Below are positions 16,365 through 23,468 of a stretch of DNA of 64,000 nt, piece after piece. This DNA comes from Brucella grignonensis. Its GTDB lineage: Bacteria; Pseudomonadota; Alphaproteobacteria; Rhizobiales; Rhizobiaceae. The DNA lies in contig NZ_NNRL01000163.1 of assembly GCF_002252505.1 (NCBI RefSeq), positions 62,001 through 126,000 of the forward strand. The letters run 5' to 3'. Position numbers and translations under genes: made by a program. Under the pieces are notes generated by a model. It searched no databases. It was not told the DNA's origin and saw nothing but the letters and a program-made list of their open reading frames with translations. Within the stretch, counting starts at the first letter, position 1. Every line of letters begins with the position of its first letter.

Positions 16365-17570
16365 CTAATTTTTCAGCTTACCTCCGTCAACATCGCAATT
16401 GTCAGTTCGGTCATTCGACAACAGTGAGGGCAGCAATTCTGGTTGTCCCATATTCTGCTCGATGTGCAGAGGTGGTCTTTCTGCCGAAATTGGCATAGAA
16501 ACTAAGGGGCGCCTAATTGATTTGTATCGCAGCGAAGGTCTTTCTACTAGAAACCAAGATGCTGCGGCTACTATTACGGTAGGAGGGACTGCGAGTAACG
16601 CAAGTTCGTAACCGGAAAGGTTGGGTCCAGCAAATGACCGTACAACCTGTGTGACTGGCCACCCATACAGATAAATTCCGTAAGATAGATCGACATTGTT
16701 ATTGAAGAAGTGCGCGATCACAGCATCGCGGGAGCCAAGCCATATAATTGGATAAGCCATAAAGAACGGAGCTAAAGTGGGTTGACGCACATAAAACATG
16801 CAGATCGCGAGTGCAGCTAAGGAGAGAACGGCCAAGCTAGTTCTAAGTCTGAAATGTCGAGTGAGAACGTTCATCAAAACCCCCGCCAGTAAGGAAGGAA
16901 GCAAGAAGAGAAAACCGGCTAGAAACTCTCCAGTAATTTTTCCAAAACTAAAGCTCAAAATAATTCCCATTAGCGATAAGGTTACGAGGACTTTATCTTC
17001 CGAAAGGGTACGTAAGCTAGAAAAAAAGACAATTCCGATTAATGCATAACCTATAACCTCATAACGAATTGTCCACAGGACGCCATTTGCCATGCTCGCC
17101 AGCCAGTGAACTTGAGGATCAGTTTCATAGAAATAAATATTATCAAGATATAGATTTGGGGATTGAAATAATACTACCTTCAAAAAGTTAATCCACGTTT
17201 CATGCGATACAATGAAATCAAAAGGATTGGTAGAGAACCATGGGGACAAAAAATATACACATAGGATATTGCAGACGAGAAATCCGGGGAAAATTCGGCG
17301 AAAACGTTTTTTCAGAAATATATCAGCATCCGGTGAGTTTCTAGCGCTTTCTGTTACAAGAAAACCACTTAGAATGAAGAAACCATACACGGCGTAGATA
17401 CCTAAAATCTCACCGCTATATTTCTCAAAAGGCTCAGTTTCCTCATAGCCGGTCGCAATCAAAAATGAATGAGAAATAACCACCGAAGCACCCAATATTA
17501 GACGCATCAAGCTAAATCCCGGATAGTATCTCCTCTTACCTTCGTCTAAATCCTCCTCATTTTTTTCCAT
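16365..17570 (-). CDS. acyltransferase 3 family membrane protein (OafA-like)
   Basis: A 401-residue integral membrane protein of the acyltransferase-3 family, whose members O-acetylate sugars of lipopolysaccharide, exopolysaccharide or Nod factors. Ten or more hydrophobic segments follow a polar start. Family features are RLILGASVVISHSFLI with the conserved His, FFILSGFLVTESARN and KKRFRRIFPGFLVC. The C-terminal helices end SWFLVERPSLRYK. The ATG at 17570 is preferred over an upstream TTG at 17594. Base composition is clearly lower in GC than its neighbours, suggesting transfer, and it lies on the 3' side of a tRNA gene. The target sugar is unknown. Confidence 0.85.
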   Translation of the reverse strand: MEKNEEDLDEGKRRYYPGFSLMRLILGASVVISHSFLIATGYEETEPFEKYSGEILGIYAVYGFFILSGFLVTESARNSPDADIFLKKRFRRIFPGFLVCNILCVYFLSPWFSTNPFDFIVSHETWINFLKVVLFQSPNLYLDNIYFYETDPQVHWLASMANGVLWTIRYEVIGYALIGIVFFSSLRTLSEDKVLVTLSLMGIILSFSFGKITGEFLAGFLFLLPSLLAGVLMNVLTRHFRLRTSLAVLSLAALAICMFYVRQPTLAPFFMAYPIIWLGSRDAVIAHFFNNNVDLSYGIYLYGWPVTQVVRSFAGPNLSGYELALLAVPPTVIVAAASWFLVERPSLRYKSIRRPLVSMPISAERPPLHIEQNMGQPELLPSLLSNDRTDNCDVDGGKLKN

Positions 17571-18026
17571 GACCCGCTTACCCCTCTCATACAATTCTTG
17601 ATGTTTATATTTACTGCGGGATCGCTATATTTGTGAATATCCGACTGTCCAAAAACTTATCCGTACGTACATATTTGGATTTCTGATGCGTGTTATAAGT
17701 ATGGGTCTTTACGCGTAAAAATGAGGGGATGCTGCTGCTCACAACAGCACTTCACCGCATAATATGAGTGCGTGTTTGTTTTTCACCGGGGGGATTACCC
17801 CGGCAAGTATTGAAGAGAGAAGCGCATTTATCGGGTGGAGTGTCGATCATTCCACGCCGCGAGGCGTACGCAATCCCATCTAATGTGTTTTGAAATCAGC
17901 CTCAACGTGTCACAGCACAGTCACAGCATGCGCCGGATTTGCGACCATCCACTTGCAACACCTTGGCGAGCGAGTTATGCTCGGCGTTGATAAGCGCATG
18001 AAAATGCAATGCATTTGGAGATCGAA
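17571..18026. other. 456-bp stretch without a supported gene
   Basis: Between the acyltransferase start and tRNA-Val. The left half is AT-rich like the acyltransferase; GC content rises after about 17720. A short palindrome (CCGGGG/CCCCGG, 17786-17803) has no T-run after it. No integrase remnant or copy of the tRNA 3' end could be recognised. Confidence 0.5.
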
Positions 18027-18101
18027 TGGTGGGCGTAACAGGGATTGAACCTGTGACCCCTACAATGTCAATGTAGTGCTCTCCCGCTGAGCTATACGCC
18101 C
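18027..18101 (-). tRNA. tRNA-Val (anticodon GAC)
   Basis: The minus strand reads GGGCGTATAGCTCAGCGGGA onward. The D arm is GCTC/GAGC, the anticodon arm CTACA-TTGACAT-TGTAG gives anticodon GAC, and the T arm is CACAGGTTCAATCCCTGT(G). The acceptor stem GGGCGTA/TACGCCC closes perfectly, and discriminator A and CCA are encoded. All arms fold without mismatch apart from normal wobble. Confidence 0.96.
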
Positions 18102-18214
18102 ATTCGATGTGGCGCATACACCATATCACGCTGCGCCCGTCAATGCTCTTTTTTGAAGTTTATTCGTCTTTGTTGTTGAATAGTTTATCGAGGCCGGGAA
18201 AGCCGCCGGTCGCC

Positions 18215-18577
18215 TTAGGCGGCGATCAGCATTTTTTCGATTTCATTCACCAGGTCACGCAGGTGGAAAGGCTTGGAAAGCACTTTCGCATCGCGCGGTG
18301 CGTCCGAATCGGGGTTGAGTGCGACCGCTGCGAAGCCTGTGATGAACATGATCTTGAGGTCTGGGTCGATTTCGGTCGCGCGACGTGCGAGCTCAATACC
18401 GTCCATCTCCGGCATGACGATATCGGTCAGCAGCAGCGAGAACGGTTCTTCGCGCAGCCTTTCATAGGCGCTCGCGCCATTGTCGAAATGAGTGACGTGA
18501 TAGCCCGCTTTTTCCAGTGCTTTCACAAGGAAGCGACGCATATCGTTGTCGTCTTCAGCTAGCAGAATTCTTTTCAT
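18215..18577 (-). CDS. cpdR: single-domain response regulator CpdR
   Basis: A 120-residue stand-alone receiver domain. The acidic pair D9/D10, phospho-acceptor D52 (LLTDIVMPEMDG), switch T80 and K102 (LSKPF) are all present. The sequence is very close to CpdR1 of Sinorhizobium as remembered, including ITGFAAVALNPDS. In Caulobacter and Brucella, unphosphorylated CpdR helps ClpXP degrade CtrA and so controls cell-cycle progression and polar localisation; the CckA-ChpT relay phosphorylates it. The linkage with the amidohydrolase and hisN is also seen in other Rhizobiales, from memory. Confidence 0.93.
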   Translation of the reverse strand: MKRILLAEDDNDMRRFLVKALEKAGYHVTHFDNGASAYERLREEPFSLLLTDIVMPEMDGIELARRATEIDPDLKIMFITGFAAVALNPDSDAPRDAKVLSKPFHLRDLVNEIEKMLIAA

Positions 18578-18890
18578 TGGTCCGTCCGAATTTCATGTCG
18601 TTCGTTCGCGCATTTCGGCGCAGGTAACGACTCAGCTCTCGCACTAGAAAACGCGTTTTTGGTAAATATGAAATGAATGCTCTCGCAAATGTTAATTGTT
18701 ATGGCCACTGTTTGGCAACAAGCTGTTATGTGTTACAGCTTTTTATAGTTTTGCGAGCCAGTCCATAGAGGGAGAGGCGGGTTTCGCAATTTCGGATATT
18801 GTGTCTGGCCGGGTTGACATAAGATACTGCTTTTAAAGCATAACTATCACCTGACCGGTCGACAAAAAGGCAATCGAGACGGGTTGAAGT

Positions 18891-19781
18891 ATGAGTCTGG
18901 AACGTGATTTTCATCTGATACCCCCTTATGAGGTCTGCGCGCCTGCGCAGCAGCGAATTCCCTTTGTTTTTAATTCACCTCATAGCGGACGTGCCTATCC
19001 GAAGTCGTTTCTTGAAGAATCACGGCTCGACTCACTGGCGATTCGGTTCTCAGAGGATTGCTACGTTGATGAGCTTTTTGCAGACGTGCCCCGCCTGGGG
19101 GCTCCTTTGCTCAAAGCGCATTTCCCCCGCGCATTTCTTGATGTGAATCGTGAGCCCTTCGAGCTTGATCCACGCATGTTCGTGGAGCCGCTGCCGCCTT
19201 TCGCTAACAGCCAGTCTGCGCGTGTGGCAGGTGGTCTGGGAACCATTCCGCGTCTGGTTGGTGAAGGGCAGCTTATTTATCCAGGACGCATATCGCTGCA
19301 GGAAGCGTTCTATCGGATTGAAGACCTCTATAAGCCATATCACAATACGCTCGATGCTCTGTTGCAGGCGACTCATGAACGTTTTGGCTATTCGGTGCTT
19401 ATTGATTGCCATTCCATGCCGGGCGGTACGCGATCCGGTGATATTGGCGGTCGGCCTGATTTCATCATTGGTGATCGTTTTGGTCGCTCGTGCAGTGAGC
19501 AATTGACCCAAGCTGCTATCGAGCTGCTTCAGGGGCTTGGCTATACGGTAGCGCATAACAAGCCTTATGCTGGTGGTTTCATCACCGAGCATTATGGTAG
19601 ACCAGCAGTGGCTTGCTATGCCTTGCAGATCGAGGTCAATCGCAGCCTCTATATGAACGAACAAAGCTTGCAGAAGCTGGCTGGCTTCGACGCACTTTGT
19701 GCAGATCTCTATCAGTTCTTGAGCGATCTGACATCGCTGCCGGATGAACTTCTGGTCGTGCCGCCGCTTGCAGCTGAATAG
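18891..19781 (+). CDS. hutG: N-formylglutamate amidohydrolase family protein
   Basis: A 296-residue metallohydrolase of the N-formylglutamate amidohydrolase family (PF05013). Conserved segments are FNSPHSGRAYP (residues 28-38), EDCYVDELF, DCHSMPGGTRSG and GGFITEHYGRP, which contain the His/Asp/Glu metal ligands. In histidine degradation HutG removes formyl from N-formylglutamate. No other hut gene is in the window, so the role may instead be a related deformylase. A TTGACA at about 18814 is a possible -35 element. It is divergent from cpdR and followed by the antisense-oriented sRNA candidate. Confidence 0.8.
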   Translation: MSLERDFHLIPPYEVCAPAQQRIPFVFNSPHSGRAYPKSFLEESRLDSLAIRFSEDCYVDELFADVPRLGAPLLKAHFPRAFLDVNREPFELDPRMFVEPLPPFANSQSARVAGGLGTIPRLVGEGQLIYPGRISLQEAFYRIEDLYKPYHNTLDALLQATHERFGYSVLIDCHSMPGGTRSGDIGGRPDFIIGDRFGRSCSEQLTQAAIELLQGLGYTVAHNKPYAGGFITEHYGRPAVACYALQIEVNRSLYMNEQSLQKLAGFDALCADLYQFLSDLTSLPDELLVVPPLAAE

Positions 19782-19836
19782 CAACTCACGCTTTTCAATT
19801 GCCTGAAGCTGCGGAGAATCTCACATAAAATGCTGA

Positions 19837-19923
19837 TAAAAAGAGCCGCGCTCCTATGAAGAAAGCGCGGCCAAAGACTAGGGAGGAAATGCCCCGAAAG
19901 GCACCGACAGGACAGCCTGTCTG
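19837..19923 (-). ncRNA. mmgR: candidate trans-acting sRNA of the alpha-r8/MmgR family
   Basis: The predicted RNA of about 87 nt starts near 19923 on the minus strand. It has a 5' hairpin GACAGG-CTGT-CCTGTC, a second TGCC/GGCA hairpin, a single-stranded TTTCCTCCCT and a strong terminator (GCCGCGCT/AGCGCGGC, 19845-19872) followed by TCTTTTTATC. UUUCCUCCCU between hairpins, complementary to Shine-Dalgarno sequences, is the signature recalled for the alpha-r8 family, whose Sinorhizobium member MmgR regulates polyhydroxybutyrate. It lies between hutG and hisN, opposite to both. The ends are inferred from promoter and terminator positions, not measured. Confidence 0.7.
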
Positions 19924-19929
19924 ACCTTT

Positions 19930-19958
19930 AAGCTAAGCTGTAAAGCCTTATGCGTCAA
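19930..19958 (-). promoter_or_regulatory. sigma-70 type promoter of the sRNA
   Basis: On the minus strand TTGACG (19958-19953) and TAGCTT (19935-19930) are separated by exactly 17 bp. The start is expected about seven bases on, at 19923. This good housekeeping promoter faces away from hisN and supports a separate small transcript. Confidence 0.65.
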
Positions 19959-20064
19959 GGAATTACGCATAAATTTTGAGCTAAAAACTAATAGCTCAAA
20001 TTATGGGCAATGTTAGTACGAGTTGCATAGTAATGCACCATCTTATGGAAATGGGAGATTGGGA

Positions 20065-20862
20065 TTGCTGATCGATAGGGCATTTTTTTCCGAAGTCGCT
20101 TCGGTGGCTGCAGCTGAAACCTTGCCGCGATTCCGCCAGTTCACGGCGGTCGACAATAAATACACCTCTGGATTTGATCCGGTGACGGAAGCAGACCGCG
20201 CTGCGGAGCGTGCGATTCGCGCCGTGATCGGGCGCGAGTTTCCAGACCATGGCATCCTCGGCGAAGAATATGGCGCGGAGAATATTGATCGCAGTCATGT
20301 ATGGGTCATCGATCCGGTTGACGGAACGCGCGCCTTCATATCCGGTCTGCCGGTATGGGGGACGCTGGTTGGCCTGACAGTTGAAGGTGATGCCAGGGCT
20401 GGGATGATGTCACAGCCTTTTACGGGCGAGCTGTTCTATAGCGACGGTGACGGTTCTTATCTGATGCGCGAAGGTGGAGAGCAACGTCGACTGGCAGTGC
20501 GTTCTCAAGCCAGACTTGAAGACGCGACCATGTTCACGACAACGCCCGCACTCTTCAAGGGGGATCTGCGCAAAGGTTTTGATCGGCTGGAGAGTTCTGT
20601 GCGTCTGTCGCGTTATGGTGTCGATTGCTACGCTTTTGCCATGCTTGCAGGCGGCTTTACCGATATCGTAGTGGAAGCAGGCCTCCAGCCTTATGACATT
20701 GTGGCACTGATCCCGATTATCGAGCAGGCGGGTGGTATTGTAACGCAGCGTGACGGTGGTCCGGCAGAAAAGGGCGGCGATATTGTTGCTGCTGCATCTC
20801 CCGCATTGCATCAGGCGGCACTTGAACTGCTGAACAGCGAGAGCATTTCCTGTTTTTCTTGA
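20065..20862 (+). CDS. hisN: histidinol-phosphatase, inositol monophosphatase type
   Basis: About 265 residues of the inositol-monophosphatase fold. Actinobacteria and Rhizobiales use this type (HisN) for histidinol-phosphate dephosphorylation in histidine biosynthesis. Metal ligands are in ILGEEYG, VIDPVDGTRAF and YGVDCYAF. No good ATG exists. A TTG at 20065 six bases after GGGAGA gives LIDRAFFSEVASVAAAETL; TTG codons at 20059 and 20023 are alternatives. The last residues (about ESISCFS) and the stop lie inside a palindromic repeat that has replaced the original 3' end. The sRNA candidate just upstream is transcribed away from it. Confidence 0.85.
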   Translation: MLIDRAFFSEVASVAAAETLPRFRQFTAVDNKYTSGFDPVTEADRAAERAIRAVIGREFPDHGILGEEYGAENIDRSHVWVIDPVDGTRAFISGLPVWGTLVGLTVEGDARAGMMSQPFTGELFYSDGDGSYLMREGGEQRRLAVRSQARLEDATMFTTTPALFKGDLRKGFDRLESSVRLSRYGVDCYAFAMLAGGFTDIVVEAGLQPYDIVALIPIIEQAGGIVTQRDGGPAEKGGDIVAAASPALHQAALELLNSESISCFS

Positions 20863-20943
20863 ATCATTGGAAATGCTCTATCTCTTTGTTTTGTCGCATT
20901 ATCCGACGCAAAACTGCTTCGCACTTTTGCTGGAAATGCTCTA
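20840..20943 (-). repeat. palindromic repeat family 1 (Bru-RS-like), copy A
   Basis: A 104-bp element with terminal inverted repeats AGAGCATTTCC/GGAAATGCTCT and an internal third copy of the same motif. On the minus strand it matches the elements at 38185 and 39309 almost base for base. It starts inside hisN and supplies its final codons. One end carries TA (CTCTA) and the other has lost it (CGAGAGC). Confidence 0.85.
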
Positions 20944-20962
20944 ACTTGAATACCGATGCACT

Positions 20963-21958
20963 CTACGTCTGATCGGGATTTGCGGGTTCTGTGGTTTCTG
21001 GTTGCGCTTCAATTTCCGAGGTTCCGGGAATGAACGCATCAAAAGCCGCCAGAACCTGCTCTCGGTAGAAATCGGCTTCCTGCAACAATTCATGGCGTCC
21101 GCCATCGATGACAACCAGCGAGATATTGCGTGTGCTTGCAGCAAAGCGCTCTATTGCCGGTGTGGAAACGACCTGATCGGCACCTGCCGCGATTATCAGC
21201 ACAGGAATTGCTGGCCCTTGATAAAAATCGGGTCGCCTGATGAGTGATGCGGTTTCAAGCGCGCCCGCAAGCCAACGCACAGTGGGGCCACCGAGCGCCA
21301 GATCAGGATTGCTGCGCACAACTTCCATATTGCGCGTAAAGCGCGCTGGATCGCTTGTCAGTGGATTATTGGCGAAAGGCCGGTCAATCATCTTTCGCCC
21401 TGCCGCGGCATAAAGCCTGCCAAAACCGAACCAGCGCAAGCCGGTGGTGATGCGGCGCATCTTGTCGTCGCTCGATTGTGAGCCGCCGAGTCCCATCAAA
21501 GGTGCGCAAAGCACCATGCGCGTAATGCGTGATGCAAGCTTTGGCATCGATGAATAGGCAATTAAAGCTCCCGCGGAGTGGGCAAAGACATAGAAGGGCG
21601 GCGGGCAGTCAGGCAGAACAACATCTGTAAGAAACTGATCAAGATCATTGGTGTAATCGCTGAAACGACCGACATAGCCGCGCAAACGATCCTTGAGCAG
21701 CCTGTGCGAACCGCCTTGGCCACGCCAATCAAGGGTGGCGACGGTAAAGCCGCGATCCGAAAGCTCGGACATGGTCTCGAAATATTTCTCGATAAATTCG
21801 TTGCGACCTTGCAGCAGTATGATTGTGCCGCGTGACGGCTTGGTTTGCGACTTGAGGAGCGCATAGCGCAAGCTCTTGCCGTCCCGTGTTTCCAACATGC
21901 CAGATTGCGTTCCCGGCGGTATGGGGTTCGCATCGGTCTCAAAAAGAAAATCTGGCAT
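20963..21958 (-). CDS. alpha/beta hydrolase, lysophospholipase (PldB) type
   Basis: A 331-residue hydrolase of the lysophospholipase L2/monoacylglycerol lipase group. The oxyanion loop LLQGRNEFIEKYFE precedes TLDWRGQGGS. The nucleophile elbow is AHSAGA instead of the usual GHSMGG. The acid and base are in IIAAGADQVVST and GGRHELLQE. The Pro/Glu/Thr-rich C-terminal tail is probably disordered. There is no signal peptide, so it likely acts on lipids from the cytoplasmic side. Its 3' end lies 20 bp from repeat copy A at the end of the convergent hisN. Confidence 0.82.
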   Translation of the reverse strand: MPDFLFETDANPIPPGTQSGMLETRDGKSLRYALLKSQTKPSRGTIILLQGRNEFIEKYFETMSELSDRGFTVATLDWRGQGGSHRLLKDRLRGYVGRFSDYTNDLDQFLTDVVLPDCPPPFYVFAHSAGALIAYSSMPKLASRITRMVLCAPLMGLGGSQSSDDKMRRITTGLRWFGFGRLYAAAGRKMIDRPFANNPLTSDPARFTRNMEVVRSNPDLALGGPTVRWLAGALETASLIRRPDFYQGPAIPVLIIAAGADQVVSTPAIERFAASTRNISLVVIDGGRHELLQEADFYREQVLAAFDAFIPGTSEIEAQPETTEPANPDQT

Positions 21959-22015
21959 TCAGGTTTTTGTCCCAAGTTACATTTTGCACCATCATATAAT
22001 GGGATAAAGGATGAT

Positions 22016-22052
22016 AAAAAGTAACCGGAAGTTTGCGAGCAAACTTCCGGTT
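22016..22052 (-). terminator. strong rho-independent terminator
   Basis: A perfect 14-bp inverted repeat (AACCGGAAGTTTGC/GCAAACTTCCGGTT, 22023-22052) with a two-base centre. On the minus strand it is followed by ACTTTTTATC. It ends the secreted basic protein gene at 22111. Confidence 0.85.
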
Positions 22053-22110
22053 CAGGAAACAACCTGTGCAAGGGACGTTACACGGGTTGATCTGTTGGTT
22101 CTGGCTGGAA

Positions 22111-22548
22111 TTACCAGCCGCGACCGGCACGACGCTCATCGATGATGCGACCGCTGAAAGCGTCAACCACGACGATGACGCGACGACCGCTCGGACGTGT
22201 CGCCCTGACGAAATAGGCACCGCGATCACGACGTATGTCGCCAACATCGTAACCACGGCGTTGCAGCGAACGGGCAACCTGGCGGGGGCCAAGCGTATCG
22301 CGACGTCCGTAATCGCCACCCCAGTCGGGTCCGCGACCCCGTCCATGATTGGGTCCACGGTCATATCCGCGATCCGGGCCATCCCAATCAGGGCGTGGTC
22401 CGCCGCGTGGCGGCATAGGCGGACGATAGCCGTCATCGTCGTAATACTGAACCTGAACGCGCAGCCCATTGTCGGCCGCATGGGATGTGGTCGCGATCCC
22501 TGTCGCGACAGTGGCAAGTGCGGCAAAAGCAAGAAAAGCTTTTTTCAT
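22111..22548 (-). CDS. secreted Gly/Arg/Asp/Pro-rich protein with PepSY-like C-terminus
   Basis: A 145-residue exported protein. The signal peptide is MKKAFLAFAALATVATGIAT, with cleavage likely after SHA. Residues about 40-85 form a low-complexity stretch rich in G, R, D and P (repeats of DRGxDRGP, GRGPDWGG). The last 55 residues (PRQVARSLQRRGYDVGDIRR, then GRRVIVVVDAFSGRIIDE) resemble the small PepSY-like domain of many alphaproteobacterial periplasmic proteins. AAAGGA precedes the start and a strong terminator follows. No function is assigned; metal or cell-wall binding would be guesses. Confidence 0.75.
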   Translation of the reverse strand: MKKAFLAFAALATVATGIATTSHAADNGLRVQVQYYDDDGYRPPMPPRGGPRPDWDGPDRGYDRGPNHGRGRGPDWGGDYGRRDTLGPRQVARSLQRRGYDVGDIRRDRGAYFVRATRPSGRRVIVVVDAFSGRIIDERRAGRGW

Positions 22549-22784
22549 AACCGTAATCCTTTGATGAACCCGCTTCTCAGCAGGCATAGTGGGACAATAG
22601 CCCCAAGCACCTGAACGCTCGCCGAAGATGATGTTCATTTTGGGTTCATTGCATGGCGTATCCCCCAATTTGCAGGCCCCAAACGATCAGGAGTTGTTAC
22701 GGCAGGTGATAAGCCGTGTAACGCTATTCTCTGGTTATGCGGGGGTGGCTCGCGGTGTTTTCTGCAATGCACTTTCAAATCAGC

Positions 22785-22813
22785 CTTGAAATGAAAAAGC
22801 GGCATTCCCAAAT
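22785..22813 (+). promoter_or_regulatory. RpoH (sigma-32) type promoter of ibpA
   Basis: CTTGAAA (22785-22791) and CCCAAAT (22807-22813), separated by 15 bp, match the heat-shock sigma consensus (CTTGAAA, about 11-16 bp, CCCATNT). The expected 5' leader is about 100 nt. Confidence 0.65.
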
Positions 22814-22819
22814 GAGTTT

Positions 22820-22921
22820 TGCGGTCGCCGAATACGGGATCGCCGGCACGAGGAATTCGCCAGAATGGGAATTCTGCCGCCAATATAAAGCATTCTTGTC
22901 GCTCTTAAGGAGGGCTTACAT
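22820..22921 (+). promoter_or_regulatory. probable ROSE-type RNA thermometer in the ibpA leader
   Basis: The leader of about 100 nt can form an upstream hairpin around the two GAATTC copies (about 22853-22876). It ends with TCGCT just before AAGGAGG. The UYGCU motif facing the Shine-Dalgarno is the hallmark of ROSE elements, which hide the ribosome site of small heat-shock genes in rhizobia at low temperature. The fold was drawn by hand only. Confidence 0.55.
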
Positions 22922-23395
22922 ATGCGTCACGTTGATTTTTCCCCGCTCTATCGTTCCACCGTTGGTTTTGACCGTCTCTTTTCCTCGATGCTTGATACGC
23001 TTGCATCGCCGGAAGGTTCACAGTCCTATCCGCCATATAATATCGAGCGGACCGGTGAGAACGCCTATCGCATCACCATGGCCGTGGCCGGCTTTTCGGA
23101 AAGCGAACTTGAAATCGAAGCCCATCGCAATCAGTTGACCGTCAAGGGCCAGAAGGCCGAGAACGATGGTTCTGAAACAGGTGAAGTGCTTTATCGCGGC
23201 ATTGCTTCGCGTGCTTTTGAGCGCCGCTTCCAGCTTGCAGACTTTGTTGAAGTCGCTGGTGCCAGCCTTAAAAACGGCTTGCTCCATATCGATCTCAAGC
23301 GCGAAATCCCTGAACAGATGAAGCCGCGCAAGATCGAAGTAAGCCAGGCATCGACGGCTGATGCCCAGCAGATTGAGGCGAAAACTGCCCACTAA
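22922..23395 (+). CDS. ibpA: small heat-shock protein, Hsp20/IbpA type
   Basis: A 157-residue ATP-independent holdase that binds unfolding proteins in the cytoplasm. The N-terminus DFSPLYRSTVGFDRLFS is typical of class A rhizobial sHsps. The alpha-crystallin domain spans about residues 36-135 (YNIERTGENAYRITMAVAGF to the conserved ASLKNGLLHIDLKRE). AAGGAGGG precedes the ATG. Both a sigma-32 promoter and a ROSE-like leader point to heat-shock control at transcription and translation. Confidence 0.93.
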   Translation: MRHVDFSPLYRSTVGFDRLFSSMLDTLASPEGSQSYPPYNIERTGENAYRITMAVAGFSESELEIEAHRNQLTVKGQKAENDGSETGEVLYRGIASRAFERRFQLADFVEVAGASLKNGLLHIDLKREIPEQMKPRKIEVSQASTADAQQIEAKTAH

Positions 23396-23420
23396 TCTCT
23401 GTAGAGACTGACATATAAAG

Positions 23421-23449
23421 AAAGCGGCGCATTCAGCGCCGCTTTTTTT
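23421..23449 (+). terminator. rho-independent terminator after ibpA
   Basis: AAGCGGCGC-ATTCA-GCGCCGCTT followed by seven T. It lies between the convergent ibpA and threonine aldolase genes. On the minus strand CTTTCTTT follows, so it may work both ways. Confidence 0.88.
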
Positions 23450-23468
23450 GGCTTTTGGGATACGCGCT

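Noticed and set aside
17786-17803. CCGGGG/CCCCGG hairpin in the acyltransferase-tRNA gap
   Set aside because: No T-run on either strand and no gene ending nearby; the stem is short.
17902-18129. A 75-codon minus-strand frame reading through tRNA-Val
   Set aside because: It contains the translated tRNA (a classic AYSSAGEHYIDIVGVTGSIP artefact) and has no independent support.
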